Positions 23,953-33,393 of a stretch of DNA of 64,000 nucleotides are shown here, piece after piece (position 1 is the stretch's first letter; every line of letters begins with the position of its first letter). Below the pieces are notes generated by a model, which worked only from the letters and a program-made list of their open reading frames with translations, was not told the DNA's origin and searched no databases. This DNA comes from Nocardioides luteus (GTDB taxonomy: Bacteria > Actinomycetota > Actinomycetes > Propionibacteriales > Nocardioidaceae): positions 186,001 to 250,000 of the forward strand of contig NZ_BMRK01000002.1 in assembly GCF_014648595.1 (NCBI RefSeq). The letters are read 5' to 3'. The position numbers and the translations under genes were made by a program.

Positions 23953-25992
23953 CGGCGGACCCGGCTGGATCGGCTGGACCGGCTGGACCGGCTGGACCGG
24001 TGTAGCCGGGCGCGACGCCCTGGCCGGGGCACGGGACGCTCTGCGCTCGGCCCGCCGACGCCGCGCCGACGGGCTCCAGAACAACCGGAACACCGCGTAC
24101 GCAGCCACCGCGAGCAGCACCAGCGCGACGAGCCCCGCGACGAACGCCCAACCGGCCCGCTTCTGCACCCCGGCCGCCGTGGCCGCGGCGTCCTGGAGGT
24201 GGCCGTCGTCGAGGTCGGCCCGAGCGCTGGCCCCCCCGAGGTCGAGGAGGAGCACCAGCTCACCGAGCTCGGTGACCGGGTTCTGCACGCCCTCGACCGC
24301 GGCGGTGGCGGCACCGACCTCGGTGGTGACCTTCGCGGCCCGGGGCAGCGAGGTGGCCAGCGATCGGTACTCGTCGGCGAGGTCGGCGCTCTCGTAGGCC
24401 TCGCGGGCGGCCGCGGAGACCGGCACACCGGCCGCCTTCGCCGCCGCCTGCAGCTCGCGGGCGCCGGCGTCGGCGCCCTCGAGCAGCCCGGCGACGGTCG
24501 CCGCGTCGTCGAACGCCCACGAGGCCATCGCTCGGCGCAGCCCCTCGGGCGGCAGCCACACCCCGTTGGCACGGTCGGCCGCGGCGTACGTCTTGCGCGC
24601 CTGCGCCCGCTGCGAGAGCTCCTTCGCCTCGGCGCGTGGGAGGACCCATCTGCGGAGGCTCTTCTCGGCGGACGCGTCGGGGTCGTGCAGCTGGACGAGG
24701 TCGAGGAACCTGCGCCAGTCGGTCACGCCGTGGGGCTCGTCGTCGGGGCGGTCGTAGGCGGTGCGGCCGCGGTAGACGTCGGCGACGACCGCGGTCAGCT
24801 CCTCGTCGGAGAGGTCCGAGACCATCGCGGAGACCGCGGCGTAGGCGGCCGGGTAGCCGTAGGCGTCGACCTCGGCGGTGACGTCGCGGCCGACCGCGTC
24901 CCAGTCGAGGAGCGCGAAGGCCTCCTTGCTGCCACGCTTCGCCTTGCCGTACTTCTGACCCTCGGCGCCGACCTCCTCGGCGGCCCGCTGCGCCACGACC
25001 TCGGTCAGTCCCTCGCTGAGCCAGCGGCCGTTGACGGTGTTGGGGTTGATCCAGGCGTGGGTCATCTCGTGGAAGAGCACGACCGAGTCGAGGTCCTCGG
25101 AGACGACGATCTCCTTCGCGTCCTCGTCGAACCACGCGTAGCCGAGCGCCTCGGAGGAGACGTCCTCGCGGACCGCGTCGAGCCCGCCGGGCCACTCGGC
25201 GCCGATCGTCTTCTCGAGCACGGGCAGCCCGGCGCGTACCTGCTTCTCGGCGAACTCGAGCCACTCCTCGTCGCCCGGGAAGCTCTGCAGCGAGACCCGG
25301 TTGTCGCCGATGGTGATCCTCTGCTCGTCGAAGGCCTTCGGGTCGCGTGCGGACACGCCGCCCTCGATGAAGTCGCCGGACGCCTTCCAGGTCGTGCGGT
25401 CACCCTTCGTCGTCTTCTTGAAACCGGGAACGGAGCTGGAGAACTCCATCGACTTCGGCAGCACGATCTCCACGGTGACCGAGTCGTCGTCACCGACACC
25501 GAGCACGGGGAAGACGGCGTACCCGTCTCCGATGCGGATGTTGTTCTTCTTCGCCCGGACAGGTGCGCCCGGGAGCTCGTAGGTCCAGGTGATCGTGCGG
25601 GACTTGCCGTAGTGGAGGTCGGGGAACGAGACGGAGGCGACCTTGAGGCCGGTGCCCTTGACCTTCTCGGTGCTCACCGCGAGCTTCGAGCCGTTGCTCG
25701 TCGCCTTGATCCGCTCGGCCCCGGCCGGGATCGGGATCGCGTGACCGGTCAGGAAGTAATAGGTGGTGGCGGTGCTGGCCTGCTGGTTGGTGACCGTGAT
25801 GTCGGTCTTCACCCGGACCGTGCGTTTCTTCTCGTCGAGCACGTAGCGGGTGCGTGAGGTCTCCGCGACGCCGTCGTTCGGGGCCGCGGTCGCCGACGGA
25901 CCGGTCATCACCAGCCCAGCACTCAGCGCCGCCAGCACGAACAGACCCGCTGTCACGCGCCGGAGCCGACCCGCTCCCTGACCGCTCTCCAC
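23803..25992 (-). CDS. Membrane-anchored gluzincin-type peptidase with Pro-Val-Gln tail
   Basis: 729 residues, exported. After a signal peptide (about 14-36, ends ATAAPND) comes a beta-rich N-terminal domain, then a metallopeptidase core with HEMTH near residue 307 and WLSEG/LTE shortly after, as in M1-like enzymes. A helical region follows, then a transmembrane helix near 605-630 (GWAFVAGLVALVLLAVAAYA) and a cytoplasmic basic stretch. The tail PVQPVQPVQPIQPGPPS comes from a 9-bp DNA repeat at 23963-24000. Frame and stop extend to 23803, 150 bp into ppgK on the other strand. The start GTG at 25992 is uncertain; a GTG at 25953 also fits. Substrate unknown. Confidence 0.8.
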   Translation of the reverse strand: MESGQGAGRLRRVTAGLFVLAALSAGLVMTGPSATAAPNDGVAETSRTRYVLDEKKRTVRVKTDITVTNQQASTATTYYFLTGHAIPIPAGAERIKATSNGSKLAVSTEKVKGTGLKVASVSFPDLHYGKSRTITWTYELPGAPVRAKKNNIRIGDGYAVFPVLGVGDDDSVTVEIVLPKSMEFSSSVPGFKKTTKGDRTTWKASGDFIEGGVSARDPKAFDEQRITIGDNRVSLQSFPGDEEWLEFAEKQVRAGLPVLEKTIGAEWPGGLDAVREDVSSEALGYAWFDEDAKEIVVSEDLDSVVLFHEMTHAWINPNTVNGRWLSEGLTEVVAQRAAEEVGAEGQKYGKAKRGSKEAFALLDWDAVGRDVTAEVDAYGYPAAYAAVSAMVSDLSDEELTAVVADVYRGRTAYDRPDDEPHGVTDWRRFLDLVQLHDPDASAEKSLRRWVLPRAEAKELSQRAQARKTYAAADRANGVWLPPEGLRRAMASWAFDDAATVAGLLEGADAGARELQAAAKAAGVPVSAAAREAYESADLADEYRSLATSLPRAAKVTTEVGAATAAVEGVQNPVTELGELVLLLDLGGASARADLDDGHLQDAAATAAGVQKRAGWAFVAGLVALVLLAVAAYAVFRLFWSPSARRRRAERRASRAPARASRPATPVQPVQPVQPIQPGPPSVGGELFGVERGPDRPRSVEQLRRDDLGVQLQKREELRRFLRDPSADEE
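23963..24000. repeat. 9-bp tandem repeat (GGCTGGACC), about four copies
   Basis: One GGCTGGATC and three GGCTGGACC units. On the minus strand they encode the Pro-Val/Ile-Gln repeats at the cytoplasmic end of the peptidase. Copy number is likely to vary between strains. Confidence 0.8.
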
Positions 25993-26063
25993 TCGGGAAC
26001 CTTAGACCGATGCCCCGCCGGGTACGACGATTTCGCGCGGTTCCGAGACGTACGTCTGAGGCG

Positions 26064-26678
26064 TCATGCCCAGGGCGTGCCCCACTTGTCGGCGTAGGCG
26101 ACCTCGGCGAGCGGCCGGCGGACACGCTCACGCTCCTCGCGCTCGGCGTCGCGCGGGTCGACCTGAGCGGGGTCGCCGTGGCGGCCGACCGCGATGCCGG
26201 TCATCACCTTCCACCAGTCGGGTACGCCGAAGGCGGCCGCCACGGCATCGTGGTCGAACCCAGCGAACTGGTGGGAGGAGAGGCCCAGCGAGGCGGCCTG
26301 GACGGTGAGGTGCGCAGCGGCCTGGCCGAGGTCGTAGTAGGAGTAGCCGGTCCACTTCGGGCCCTTGCCGTCCGGGCCCGGGCCGACCTGGGCGACGGCG
26401 ACGAAGACGATCGATGCGCGCGGCACCCACCCGGAGTTGCCCCGGGACAGATGGGGCACGAAGGTCTCGTGCCCGGCGGAGCCCCGCGGCAGGACGAGGA
26501 ACGACCACGGCTGGCTGTTGCCGGCGCTGGGCGCCCACCGAGCGGCCTCGAGGAGCAGCCTGGTCTCGGTCTCGCTGATCTCGTGGTCGGCGTCGAAGAC
26601 GCTCACCGACCAGCGGTCACGCAGGTGCTCGGTCAGGTCCTCGGCGCCGGGCTGGGGTGCGCGCTTCGCGGCAGTCAT
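26064..26678 (-). CDS. Nitroreductase family FMN oxidoreductase
   Basis: 204-aa flavin-dependent NAD(P)H oxidoreductase of the NfsB/FRP superfamily. The FMN-binding N-terminus RWSVSVFD is followed by ETRLLLEAARWAPSAGNSQPW (in pieces), the classical APSxxNxQPW motif near residues 45-58. YYDLGQAAAHLTVQAASLGL is the dimer/FMN helix and the C-terminus holds the basic FMN-phosphate contact. Likely a quinone, nitro or enone reductase; the substrate is undefined. ATG at 26678 (an upstream ATG at 26693 is less likely). Stands alone. Confidence 0.9.
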   Translation of the reverse strand: MTAAKRAPQPGAEDLTEHLRDRWSVSVFDADHEISETETRLLLEAARWAPSAGNSQPWSFLVLPRGSAGHETFVPHLSRGNSGWVPRASIVFVAVAQVGPGPDGKGPKWTGYSYYDLGQAAAHLTVQAASLGLSSHQFAGFDHDAVAAAFGVPDWWKVMTGIAVGRHGDPAQVDPRDAEREERERVRRPLAEVAYADKWGTPWA

Positions 26679-26731
26679 GCATCCATTCTGCAATGTCTAC
26701 CGACTTGGGCGACAAACCGTCTCAACGGCTG

Positions 26732-27367
26732 TCAGGCGAGGTAGCGGCCGGGCCGGTGGTTGAAGGCCAGGATGATGTTGAGGACGATCGCGCCGACCGC
26801 GGAGAGCAGCACGGTCACCGGCGCGACGACGGCGAGCGCGAGCAGCACGACGGCGACGTCGAGCCCCATCTGGACGTACCCGGCGCGGAGGTTGAGCCGC
26901 TCCTGCAGGACCAGGGCGAGCACGTTGAACCCGCCCATCGAGGCGCCGTGACGGAAGATCACCAGCAGCCCGAGACCGACGAGCAGGTTGCCGGCCACCA
27001 CGCCGTAGACGGTGTCGAGGCCCTCCAGCGGGAGCAGGTCGCCGAGGCCGTGGGTCATCGCCGAGACCGCGATGACGCAGCCCAGCGAGCGCACGGTGAA
27101 CCCGAGACCCTTCTTGGAGAGCGCGAGCCCGAAGAAGGGCAGGTTCACCAGCACGAACAGCACCTCGAACGGGAGCCCGGTCCAGTAGCTCACCAGCAGG
27201 CTCAGGCCCGCCGTCCCACCGGTCACGGCGCCGACCGACTGGATCAGGTAGAGACCCAGCGAGGTCACCACGATGCTGGTCACGTAGCCGAGCGCGTCCT
27301 CCACCCAGGTGTGGGGGATGCGGATCGACTCGAGGGAGTCTGCATACGGCTCTGACACAGCTCTCAT
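26732..27367 (-). CDS. YitT/YczE-family membrane protein
   Basis: 211-aa integral membrane protein with about five or six helices. SVGAVTGGTAGLSLLVSYWTG (split) and FRHGASMGGFNVLALVLQE are the glycine-rich family signatures of the DUF161/YitT N-terminal part. No soluble C-terminal DUF2179 domain is present, so it is the short form. Function in the membrane is unknown, although some members have been suggested as transporters. ATG at 27367; divergent from the proline-rich protein gene across 97 bp. Confidence 0.85.
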   Translation of the reverse strand: MRAVSEPYADSLESIRIPHTWVEDALGYVTSIVVTSLGLYLIQSVGAVTGGTAGLSLLVSYWTGLPFEVLFVLVNLPFFGLALSKKGLGFTVRSLGCVIAVSAMTHGLGDLLPLEGLDTVYGVVAGNLLVGLGLLVIFRHGASMGGFNVLALVLQERLNLRAGYVQMGLDVAVVLLALAVVAPVTVLLSAVGAIVLNIILAFNHRPGRYLA

Positions 27368-27464
27368 TGTGTGCGTCGTGCCCGGGCCGAGAAGAATTCG
27401 GCAGTGCGAGATGTGTGTCACGTTCCCGCTGGTCAGAGGTGCGTTCACCAAGCATGATGTCCCC

Positions 27465-28967
27465 ATGACCCAGCCGCCTCGGGACGATCTGCCGCCACCA
27501 CCCTCTGCGCCACCCCCGTCGCCGCCGCCTCCCCCGCCGCCGCCTCCGCCGTCTCCGGGTGCATGGACACCACCGCCGCCTCCGACCGACGGCGTGTGGA
27601 TCCCGCCGCCACCTCCGGGCGCCTATGCCGGCCCGCCGAAGAAGAAGCGGTCGAAGACCGGTCTGTGGGTCGCTCTCGGCGGGCTCGCTGTGCTGGTCCT
27701 CATCGCCGGCGCCGGGCTCGGGGCCTTCTTCCTCCTCCGCCCGGGCGGATCGAGCAGCGCCGCCGGCGGCGACACCGCGGAGACGCCGGGCACCCACAGC
27801 GACATGGAGGCGGTGACCTCGGAGCCGACCCGGAAGTGGAGCTGGAAGAGCAGCGACGAGATCCGCTGGACGGCCGACGGCCCCGACTTCACGGTCGCGG
27901 TGCTCGAGGGCGAGGCGGGGTTCGTCGTGCTCGACGACGACGGCAAGGAGAGGTGGCGCGCCGAGCGTCACAACTACAGCGGTGCCTGGGTCGACGAGGA
28001 CGCCGAGCGGATCCAGGCGTCCTGGTACGGCCCGATCTCCACCGACGCGAACGGCGAGACCACGAGCGACAGCGGCACCATCGTCTACGACTTCGACGGT
28101 GAGATCGTGTTCAAGGACACCGACGACGACCACTTCGTCGAGTCCGTCGAGGAGGACGGCACCTACCTCGTCCACGACAGCGAGGCCAAGACCCTGAAGA
28201 AGGTCAGCAGTCCGGACGACAAGGGCGAGTGGACGATCTCCGGCGAGAACATCACGACCACCGACGACTGGATCTACGCCGTCCACGGCGACACGCTCGC
28301 CCGCTACTCACGCGAGGACGGCATCCTCGACTGGAAGATCGACATGCCGGCGGGCTGGAAGGGCCCGAAGTTCTGGTACGACATCAAGCTCGACGCCAAC
28401 GACGACCTCGTCGTGGTCGTCGGCCACGCGACGTACGGCTTCTCCGCCGAGAAGGGCGAGGCCCTGTGGAACGTGCCCGGCGAGGGAGCGGTCACCTCGA
28501 CCGCCGGCGACCGCATCGCGGTGATCGAGGACGGGCGCTACGACGAGGCGCAGGGCATCACGATGCCGTCCAACGGCCCCTACCCGATCTTCGACGAGAC
28601 CGGGAAGGTCGGCGAGCTGCCGTTCTCCACGGCCCGACCCTACGGCGCGGTGCAGATGGTCAAGGTCGACGGCAAGGGCGACCAGCTCAACTTCGGGATC
28701 GACGAGGGCGCTCTCTACGACGCGGACGGCAAGCTGCTGGAGGACGGCTACGGCCACGCGTACCAGGCGCTCGACGCCGGCGTCTATCTCCTCGACAAGG
28801 CCACCCTCTCCTTCCGGACGTGGCACGAGGAGGAGGACGTCTGGACCCTGACGCTCTCCGGCGTCGACTCGATCGGCGACACCATCAACCACCGCGACGT
28901 CTCGGTCGGCTTCGGCGACGGCCACCTGGTCGTCAACGACAAGCACAACCTCTGGTTCTACGAGTGA
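27465..28967 (+). CDS. Proline-rich single-pass membrane protein with PQQ-like beta-propeller domain
   Basis: 500 residues. The N-terminal 55 residues are almost all proline (runs of up to ten), with PPPPPTDGVW and PPPPPGAYAG blocks. A basic KKKRSK and a transmembrane helix (LWVALGGLAVLVLIAGAGLG, about 66-88) follow. The large outer domain holds repeats of GFVVLDDDGKERWRAE, YDFDGEIVF and HATYGFSAEKGEALW, as in PQQ-enzyme-like propellers, with many acidic residues. The topology suggests a cytoplasmic proline-rich arm and an extracytoplasmic sensor or scaffold domain. No enzymatic motif is seen. It ends at a strong shared terminator. Confidence 0.72.
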   Translation: MTQPPRDDLPPPPSAPPPSPPPPPPPPPPSPGAWTPPPPPTDGVWIPPPPPGAYAGPPKKKRSKTGLWVALGGLAVLVLIAGAGLGAFFLLRPGGSSSAAGGDTAETPGTHSDMEAVTSEPTRKWSWKSSDEIRWTADGPDFTVAVLEGEAGFVVLDDDGKERWRAERHNYSGAWVDEDAERIQASWYGPISTDANGETTSDSGTIVYDFDGEIVFKDTDDDHFVESVEEDGTYLVHDSEAKTLKKVSSPDDKGEWTISGENITTTDDWIYAVHGDTLARYSREDGILDWKIDMPAGWKGPKFWYDIKLDANDDLVVVVGHATYGFSAEKGEALWNVPGEGAVTSTAGDRIAVIEDGRYDEAQGITMPSNGPYPIFDETGKVGELPFSTARPYGAVQMVKVDGKGDQLNFGIDEGALYDADGKLLEDGYGHAYQALDAGVYLLDKATLSFRTWHEEEDVWTLTLSGVDSIGDTINHRDVSVGFGDGHLVVNDKHNLWFYE

Positions 28968-28983
28968 CGCCGTCCTGACATGC

Positions 28984-29024
28984 AGCAGTGGGGCGCACCG
29001 GGATTCCCGGTGCGCCCCACTGCT
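28984..29024. terminator. Bidirectional stem-loop terminator
   Basis: Perfect 19-bp arms (28984-29002 and 29006-29024; AGCAGTGGGGCGCACCGGG and its complement) around ATT. It lies 17 bp after the propeller-protein stop and 15 bp after the pntB stop on the other strand, so it can serve both genes. Confidence 0.88.
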
Positions 29025-29038
29025 CGGTCAGGTCAGGG

Positions 29039-30439
29039 TCAGGCAGGCACCCGCGCGAGGGCCGCCACGATCTCGTCGACCTTGGCCTTCGCGTCGCCGA
29101 AGAGCATCTGCGAGTTGTCGCGGAAGAAGAGCGGGTTCTGCACACCGGCGTAGCCCGCGGCCATCGACCGCTTGAAGACGACCACGTTCTTGGCCTCCCA
29201 GACCCGCAGGACCGGCATGCCTGCGATCGGCGAGCCCGGGTCCTCGGCGGCGGCCGGGTTGACGGTGTCGTTGGCACCGATCACCAGGACGACGTCGGTC
29301 TCGGCCAGGTCGTCGTTGATCTCGTCCATCTCCAAGACGATGTCGTAGGGCACCTTCGCCTCGGCGAGCAGCACGTTCATGTGGCCCGGCAGACGCCCGG
29401 CGACCGGGTGGATGCCGAAACGTACGTCCACGCCCTTGTCCCGCAGGATGCGGGTGAGCTCGGCGACCGGGTACTGCGCCTGGGCGACGGCCATGCCGTA
29501 GCCGGGGGTGATCACCACGGAGGAGGCGCCGGCCAGCAGCTCGGCGGTGTCCTCGGCGTTGATCTCGCGGTGCTCGCCGTAGTCGACGTCACCGGACGGG
29601 CCCGCCTCGATACCGAAGCCACCGGCGATGACGGAGATGAACGAGCGGTTCATCGCCTTGCACATGATGTAGGAGAGGTACGCACCGCTCGACCCGACGA
29701 GGGCACCGGTGACGATCAGCAGGTCGTTGCTGAGCAGGAAGCCGGAGGCGGCAGCGGCCCAGCCGGAGTAGCTGTTGAGCATGGAGACGACGACCGGCAT
29801 GTCACCGCCACCGATGGAGGCGACCAGGTGCCAGCCGAGCGCCAGCGCCACGACGGTGACGGCGATCAGCAGCGGGAGCGTCGGGTTGATGATGTAGACG
29901 ACGGTCAGGACCGCGAAGACGACCAGTGCTCCGATGTTGATCAGGTTCTTGCCCGGCAGCATCAGCGGCGCCGACTTGATCCGCGCGGAGAGCTTGAGGA
30001 ACGCGACGATCGACCCGGTGAAGGTGACCGCACCGATGAAGACGCCGATGAAGACCTCGGCGGAGTGGATGGCGCCGCCGTGAATGTGACCTGCCGCCGC
30101 CTCGAGGTGACCGTTCCAGCCGATCAGCACGGCGGCGAGACCCACGAAGGAGTGCAGCAGCGCGATCAGCTCGGGCATGCCGGTCATCTCGACGACCTTG
30201 GCACGCCACAGACCGACGACCGCGCCGATGGCGACCGCGACGACGAGGACGAGCACGGCGGTGGTGGTGCCGGCGTCGGCGACCTGGATGACGGTCGCGA
30301 CCAGGGCGAGCGCCATACCGGCGACACCGTAGAGCCAGCCCTGGGAGGCGGTCTCGTGCTTGGACAGACCTGCCAGCGACAGGATGAAGAGGAGGGCGGC
30401 GACGAGGTAGGCCGCGCCGGCGATCGAGAAGATATCCAT
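29039..30439 (-). CDS. pntB: NAD(P) transhydrogenase beta subunit
   Basis: 466-aa membrane subunit of the proton-translocating transhydrogenase, which makes NADPH from NADH using the proton gradient. About nine membrane helices fill residues 1-265. The NADP-binding domain III contains [21 protein letters not shown] (split) and the C-terminal [22 protein letters not shown] segment (split) with the NADP-cradling loop and [10 protein letters not shown]. It starts 2 bp after the pntA stop, so they form one operon. It probably supplies NADPH for the redox enzymes encoded nearby, such as FprA. Ends at the shared terminator at 28984. Confidence 0.96.
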   Translation of the reverse strand: MDIFSIAGAAYLVAALLFILSLAGLSKHETASQGWLYGVAGMALALVATVIQVADAGTTTAVLVLVVAVAIGAVVGLWRAKVVEMTGMPELIALLHSFVGLAAVLIGWNGHLEAAAGHIHGGAIHSAEVFIGVFIGAVTFTGSIVAFLKLSARIKSAPLMLPGKNLINIGALVVFAVLTVVYIINPTLPLLIAVTVVALALGWHLVASIGGGDMPVVVSMLNSYSGWAAAASGFLLSNDLLIVTGALVGSSGAYLSYIMCKAMNRSFISVIAGGFGIEAGPSGDVDYGEHREINAEDTAELLAGASSVVITPGYGMAVAQAQYPVAELTRILRDKGVDVRFGIHPVAGRLPGHMNVLLAEAKVPYDIVLEMDEINDDLAETDVVLVIGANDTVNPAAAEDPGSPIAGMPVLRVWEAKNVVVFKRSMAAGYAGVQNPLFFRDNSQMLFGDAKAKVDEIVAALARVPA

Positions 30440-30441
30440 GA

Positions 30442-31977
30442 TCAGGCCTTCCGGAACATCGAGAGCATGCGGCGGGTCACGGCGAAGCCACCGAAGATGT
30501 TGATGCTCGCCAGGAGCGTGGCGATGCCCGCGAGCACGAGGACGACGTTGTCGGCGACGGTGAGCTGGAGCAGCGCACCGACCACGACGATGCCGGAGAT
30601 CGCGTTGGTCACCGACATCAGCGGGGTGTGCAGCGCGTGGTGGACGTGGCCGATGACGTAGAAGCCGATCACCACCGAGAGCGTGAGCACCGTGAAGTGG
30701 CGGGTGATCTCGGCCGGCGCCACCGCGTTGAGCAGGAAGAGCGCCAGGGCGCCGGTGCCGACGAGCGCAAGCTTCGCACCGGAGGAGAGGGGCTTCTTCG
30801 TCTCGGTGGTCGAGCCCGTCGAGACCTCGGCGGGCGCCGCAGCAGGAGCCGCGGACACCTGCACCGGCGGAGGCGGCCAGAGCACGCCGCCGTCGTGGAC
30901 GACGGTCAGGCCGCGCTGGACCTGGTCCTCGAGGTCGAGGGCGAGCACGCCGTCCTTCTCGGGCGTGACCAGCTTCATCAGGTTGACCAGGTTGGTGCCG
31001 TAGAGCTGGCTCGACTGGGCCGGAAGGCGCGCGGGCAGGTCGGTGTAGCCGATGATGGTGACGCCGTTCGGCGTGGTGACGACCTCGTCCTTGACGGTGC
31101 CCTCGACGTTGCCGCCCATCGCGGCCGCCATGTCGACGATGACCGAGCCGGGCTTCATGGAGGCGACGTCCGCGGCGGTGATCAGCTTCGGCGCGGGTCG
31201 GCCGGGGATCAGCGCGGTGGTGACGATGATGTCGACGTCCTGCGCCTGCTCGGAGTAGATCTCCGCGGCACGCTGGTCGTAGGCCTCCGAGGTCGCCTTG
31301 GCGTAGCCGTCGGTCGACTTCTCGACCTCGACCTCGACCTTCAGGTATTCACCGCCGAGCGACTTCACCTGGTCGGCGACCTCGGGCCGCGGGTCGGTGG
31401 CGCGGACGATCGCGCCGAGCGAGGAGGCCGCACCGATGGCGGCCAGACCGGCCACACCGGCACCGGCCACGAGCACCTTCGCCGGAGGCACCTTGCCCGC
31501 GGCGGTCACCTGGCCGGTGAAGAAGCGGCCGAAGTGGTGGGCGGCCTCGACGACCGCGCGGTAGCCGGCGATGTTGGCCTGGCTGGAGAGGATGTCCATC
31601 GACTGCGCCCGCGAGATACGCGGCACCGCGTCCATCGCGAAGGCGTCGACCTTGCGGGCGGCCAGCGCATCGAGGAGCTCACCGCTCTGCGCCGGCGCCA
31701 GCGGGGCGACCAGCGTGGCGCCGCTCTTCAACAGCTCGACCTCACCGATGGAGGGGGCGTTGACCCGGAAGACCAGGTCGGCACCCCACGCCTCGGCCGC
31801 GGTGCCGATACGGGCACCGGCCTCGGCGTACGCCTCGTCGGTGAAGCTGGACGCCTCCCCGGCGCCACCCTCGATGACGACGTCATAGCCCAGGCCGGTC
31901 AGCTGTTTGACCGTCGCGGGCGTTGCCGCCACCCGTGTCTCCCCAGGCTTCGTCTCTCGGGTCACTCCGATGAGCAT
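30442..31977 (-). CDS. pntA: NAD(P) transhydrogenase alpha subunit
   Basis: 511-aa single-chain PntA: domain I (NAD-binding, with [20 protein letters not shown] near 168-187, and [13 protein letters not shown] near 265) joined to the membrane part formerly called PntAB (about 410-505, with three to four helices and [17 protein letters not shown]). The linker carries EVSTGST from an in-gene palindromic repeat at 30808-30826. Standard length otherwise. It is the first gene of pntAB; the promoter must lie within the 333-bp palindrome-rich gap upstream. Confidence 0.95.
   Translation of the reverse strand: MLIGVTRETKPGETRVAATPATVKQLTGLGYDVVIEGGAGEASSFTDEAYAEAGARIGTAAEAWGADLVFRVNAPSIGEVELLKSGATLVAPLAPAQSGELLDALAARKVDAFAMDAVPRISRAQSMDILSSQANIAGYRAVVEAAHHFGRFFTGQVTAAGKVPPAKVLVAGAGVAGLAAIGAASSLGAIVRATDPRPEVADQVKSLGGEYLKVEVEVEKSTDGYAKATSEAYDQRAAEIYSEQAQDVDIIVTTALIPGRPAPKLITAADVASMKPGSVIVDMAAAMGGNVEGTVKDEVVTTPNGVTIIGYTDLPARLPAQSSQLYGTNLVNLMKLVTPEKDGVLALDLEDQVQRGLTVVHDGGVLWPPPPVQVSAAPAAAPAEVSTGSTTETKKPLSSGAKLALVGTGALALFLLNAVAPAEITRHFTVLTLSVVIGFYVIGHVHHALHTPLMSVTNAISGIVVVGALLQLTVADNVVLVLAGIATLLASINIFGGFAVTRRMLSMFRKA
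30808..30826. repeat. GGTCGAGCCCGTCGAGACC element within pntA
   Basis: Same 19-bp sequence as in the SNF2 gene, read in the same frame as Val-Ser-Thr-Gly-Ser-Thr in the interdomain linker of PntA. Confidence 0.85.
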
Positions 31978-32310
31978 CCTCGGCTCCTTCGTCAGTTACG
32001 CGGTCTCTTCAGTTTCCAGCATGGCGGGGTTCCGGTCAGCCGATCTGCGTGTGACCGATGGATGACCGGGCCGAGCCGGAACCCCACCGTGCTGGTTACC
32101 GGCCGGTAACGGTAGGGCAGATCAGCCAGTGGACACCAGGGTTGTCCACTTGTATCGGTCCAAGACCTGTGGTCTTCCTCACGGACTCACAACCACCCCG
32201 AGTGGTCACTTGTCGCCCGCGAATGGTCGATCTTCGACGCCGAGAAGTCAGCGGAGTGACCTCTCGGCGTCAAAGATCGACCTCTCGGCGTCGAGAATCG
32301 ACGTCTCGGC
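31978..32310. other. 333-bp intergenic region packed with inverted repeats
   Basis: There is no gene here. From left to right it holds: GGCGGGGTTCCGG (32023-32035) paired 12/13 with CCGGAACCCCACC about 40 bp on; the perfect palindrome GTTACCGGCCGGTAAC (32095-32110); AGTGGACA-N7-TGTCCACT (32128-32150); AAGACC-TGT-GGTCTT (32162-32176); ACCAC-N5-GTGGT (32192-32206); and a 21-bp inverted pair plus direct copy (32225-32303). It must contain the pntA promoter and the end of the aldo/keto reductase transcript. It has no start-stop structure and no tRNA-like fold. Confidence 0.75.
32225..32303. repeat. 21-bp repeat, two tandem copies and one inverted copy
   Basis: Copies TCTCGGCGTCAAAGATCGAC + C (32262-32282) and TCTCGGCGTCGAGAATCGAC + G (32283-32303) are adjacent; an inverted copy at 32225-32245 pairs with the first at 20 of 21 positions across a 16-nt loop. 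A third partial copy runs to the stop of the aldo/keto reductase gene. Probable terminator or regulator hairpin. Confidence 0.75.
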
Positions 32311-33300
32311 TCACTTCTCGCTGTCGAGCTGATCCATGAACTGGCCGGGGTAGCGGTCGCCACGGGCGGCGCCGACCGGGACGGCGGCGTCGATGCGGGC
32401 CAGGTCGGCGTCGGTGAGGCTCACCTCGTTGGCGCCGACCATCGACTCGATCTGGCTCACCTTCCGCGAGCCGATGACGGGGACGAGGTGCTCGCCGCGG
32501 GCTGCGACCCAGGCGATCGCGAGCTGCGCGAGCGTGACGCCCTTCGCGGCGGCGATCTCCTCCAGGGTGGCGACCAGCGCGCGGTTGTGGTCGAGGTTCT
32601 CGCCCTGGAAGCGCGGCATCCGGCCAAGCGATCCGGCCACGGCACCGCTGCCGCCGATCAGGCCGCGACCGAGCACGCTGTACGCGGTGATGCCGATGCC
32701 CAGCTCACGGCACGTGTCGAGGATGCCGTTGGTCTCGATCCCTCGGCTGAGCAGGGAGTACTCGATCTGCAGGTCGCTGATCGGGGCGACGGCGGCAGCC
32801 CGCCGGATGGTCTCTGCGCTGACCTCGCTCAGGCCGATGTGGCGTACGAAGCCGGCCTCGACCATCTCCTGGATCGCGCCGACGGTCTCCTCGATGGGCA
32901 CCTGCGGGTCGAGCCGGGCGGGCCGGTAGATGTCGACGTGGTCGGTGCCGAGCCGCTGCAGGGAGTAGGTGAGGGAGGACCTGACCGCCTCGGGGCGGCC
33001 GTCGAAGCCGGCCATCATCCCGGTCGGGGCGAGGAGCGCGCCGAACTTCACCGAGAGCACCACGTCGTCGCGGCTGCGCTCGCGCAGCGCCCGGGCGATC
33101 AGCATCTCGTTGTGGCCGGCGCCGTAGAAGTCACCGGTGTCGATGAGCGTGCCGCCGGCGTCGAGGTAGGCGTGGATGACGCGTACGCCGTCCTCCTCCG
33201 CGACGCGCCCGTAGGCGCCGGACAGGCTCATCCCGCCGAGGGCGGGGGAGGTGACAGTGGGTCCGTTCTTGCCGAGCTGTCGGCTGTTGAATGTCGTCAT
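32311..33300 (-). CDS. Aldo/keto reductase
   Basis: 329-aa NADPH-dependent oxidoreductase of the AKR13-like group. GTLIDTGDFYGAGHNEMLIA carries the catalytic Asp and Tyr; the Lys is in VVLSVKFGALL and the next position is YRPARLDPQVPIE, where the usual H-R-x-D is YRPARLD, so the catalytic His is replaced. The C-terminal NADPH-binding segment is VPVIGSRKVSQIE with LTDADLARIDAAVP. It is divergent from the broken regulator gene at 33394 with a dyad in between, an arrangement typical of AKR genes controlled by an adjacent XRE regulator. Substrate unknown. Confidence 0.9.
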   Translation of the reverse strand: MTTFNSRQLGKNGPTVTSPALGGMSLSGAYGRVAEEDGVRVIHAYLDAGGTLIDTGDFYGAGHNEMLIARALRERSRDDVVLSVKFGALLAPTGMMAGFDGRPEAVRSSLTYSLQRLGTDHVDIYRPARLDPQVPIEETVGAIQEMVEAGFVRHIGLSEVSAETIRRAAAVAPISDLQIEYSLLSRGIETNGILDTCRELGIGITAYSVLGRGLIGGSGAVAGSLGRMPRFQGENLDHNRALVATLEEIAAAKGVTLAQLAIAWVAARGEHLVPVIGSRKVSQIESMVGANEVSLTDADLARIDAAVPVGAARGDRYPGQFMDQLDSEK

Positions 33301-33346
33301 GCCATCCAGCGTGCTCCCGTCCCGAGCGCCGCGGGAGGCACGGCAC

Positions 33347-33371
33347 ATCCAGGGAGAGGTCGTCCCTGGAT
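33347..33371. promoter_or_regulatory. Operator candidate between the AKR gene and the XRE regulator
   Basis: ATCCAGGGA-N7-TCCCTGGAT, perfect 9-bp arms, centred in the 93-bp divergent promoter. Likely the binding site of the neighbouring regulator when intact. Confidence 0.55.
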
Positions 33372-33393
33372 AATTGGCCACGACGGGCGGAGG

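Noticed and set aside
26697-28286. 529-codon minus frame joining YitT and the propeller gene region
   Set aside because: Antisense of the propeller gene and out of frame with YitT; no start context.
30442-31977. Fusion of two genes in pntA
   Set aside because: Single-chain PntA with the membrane part attached is the normal form in many bacteria; only the repeat insertion is unusual.
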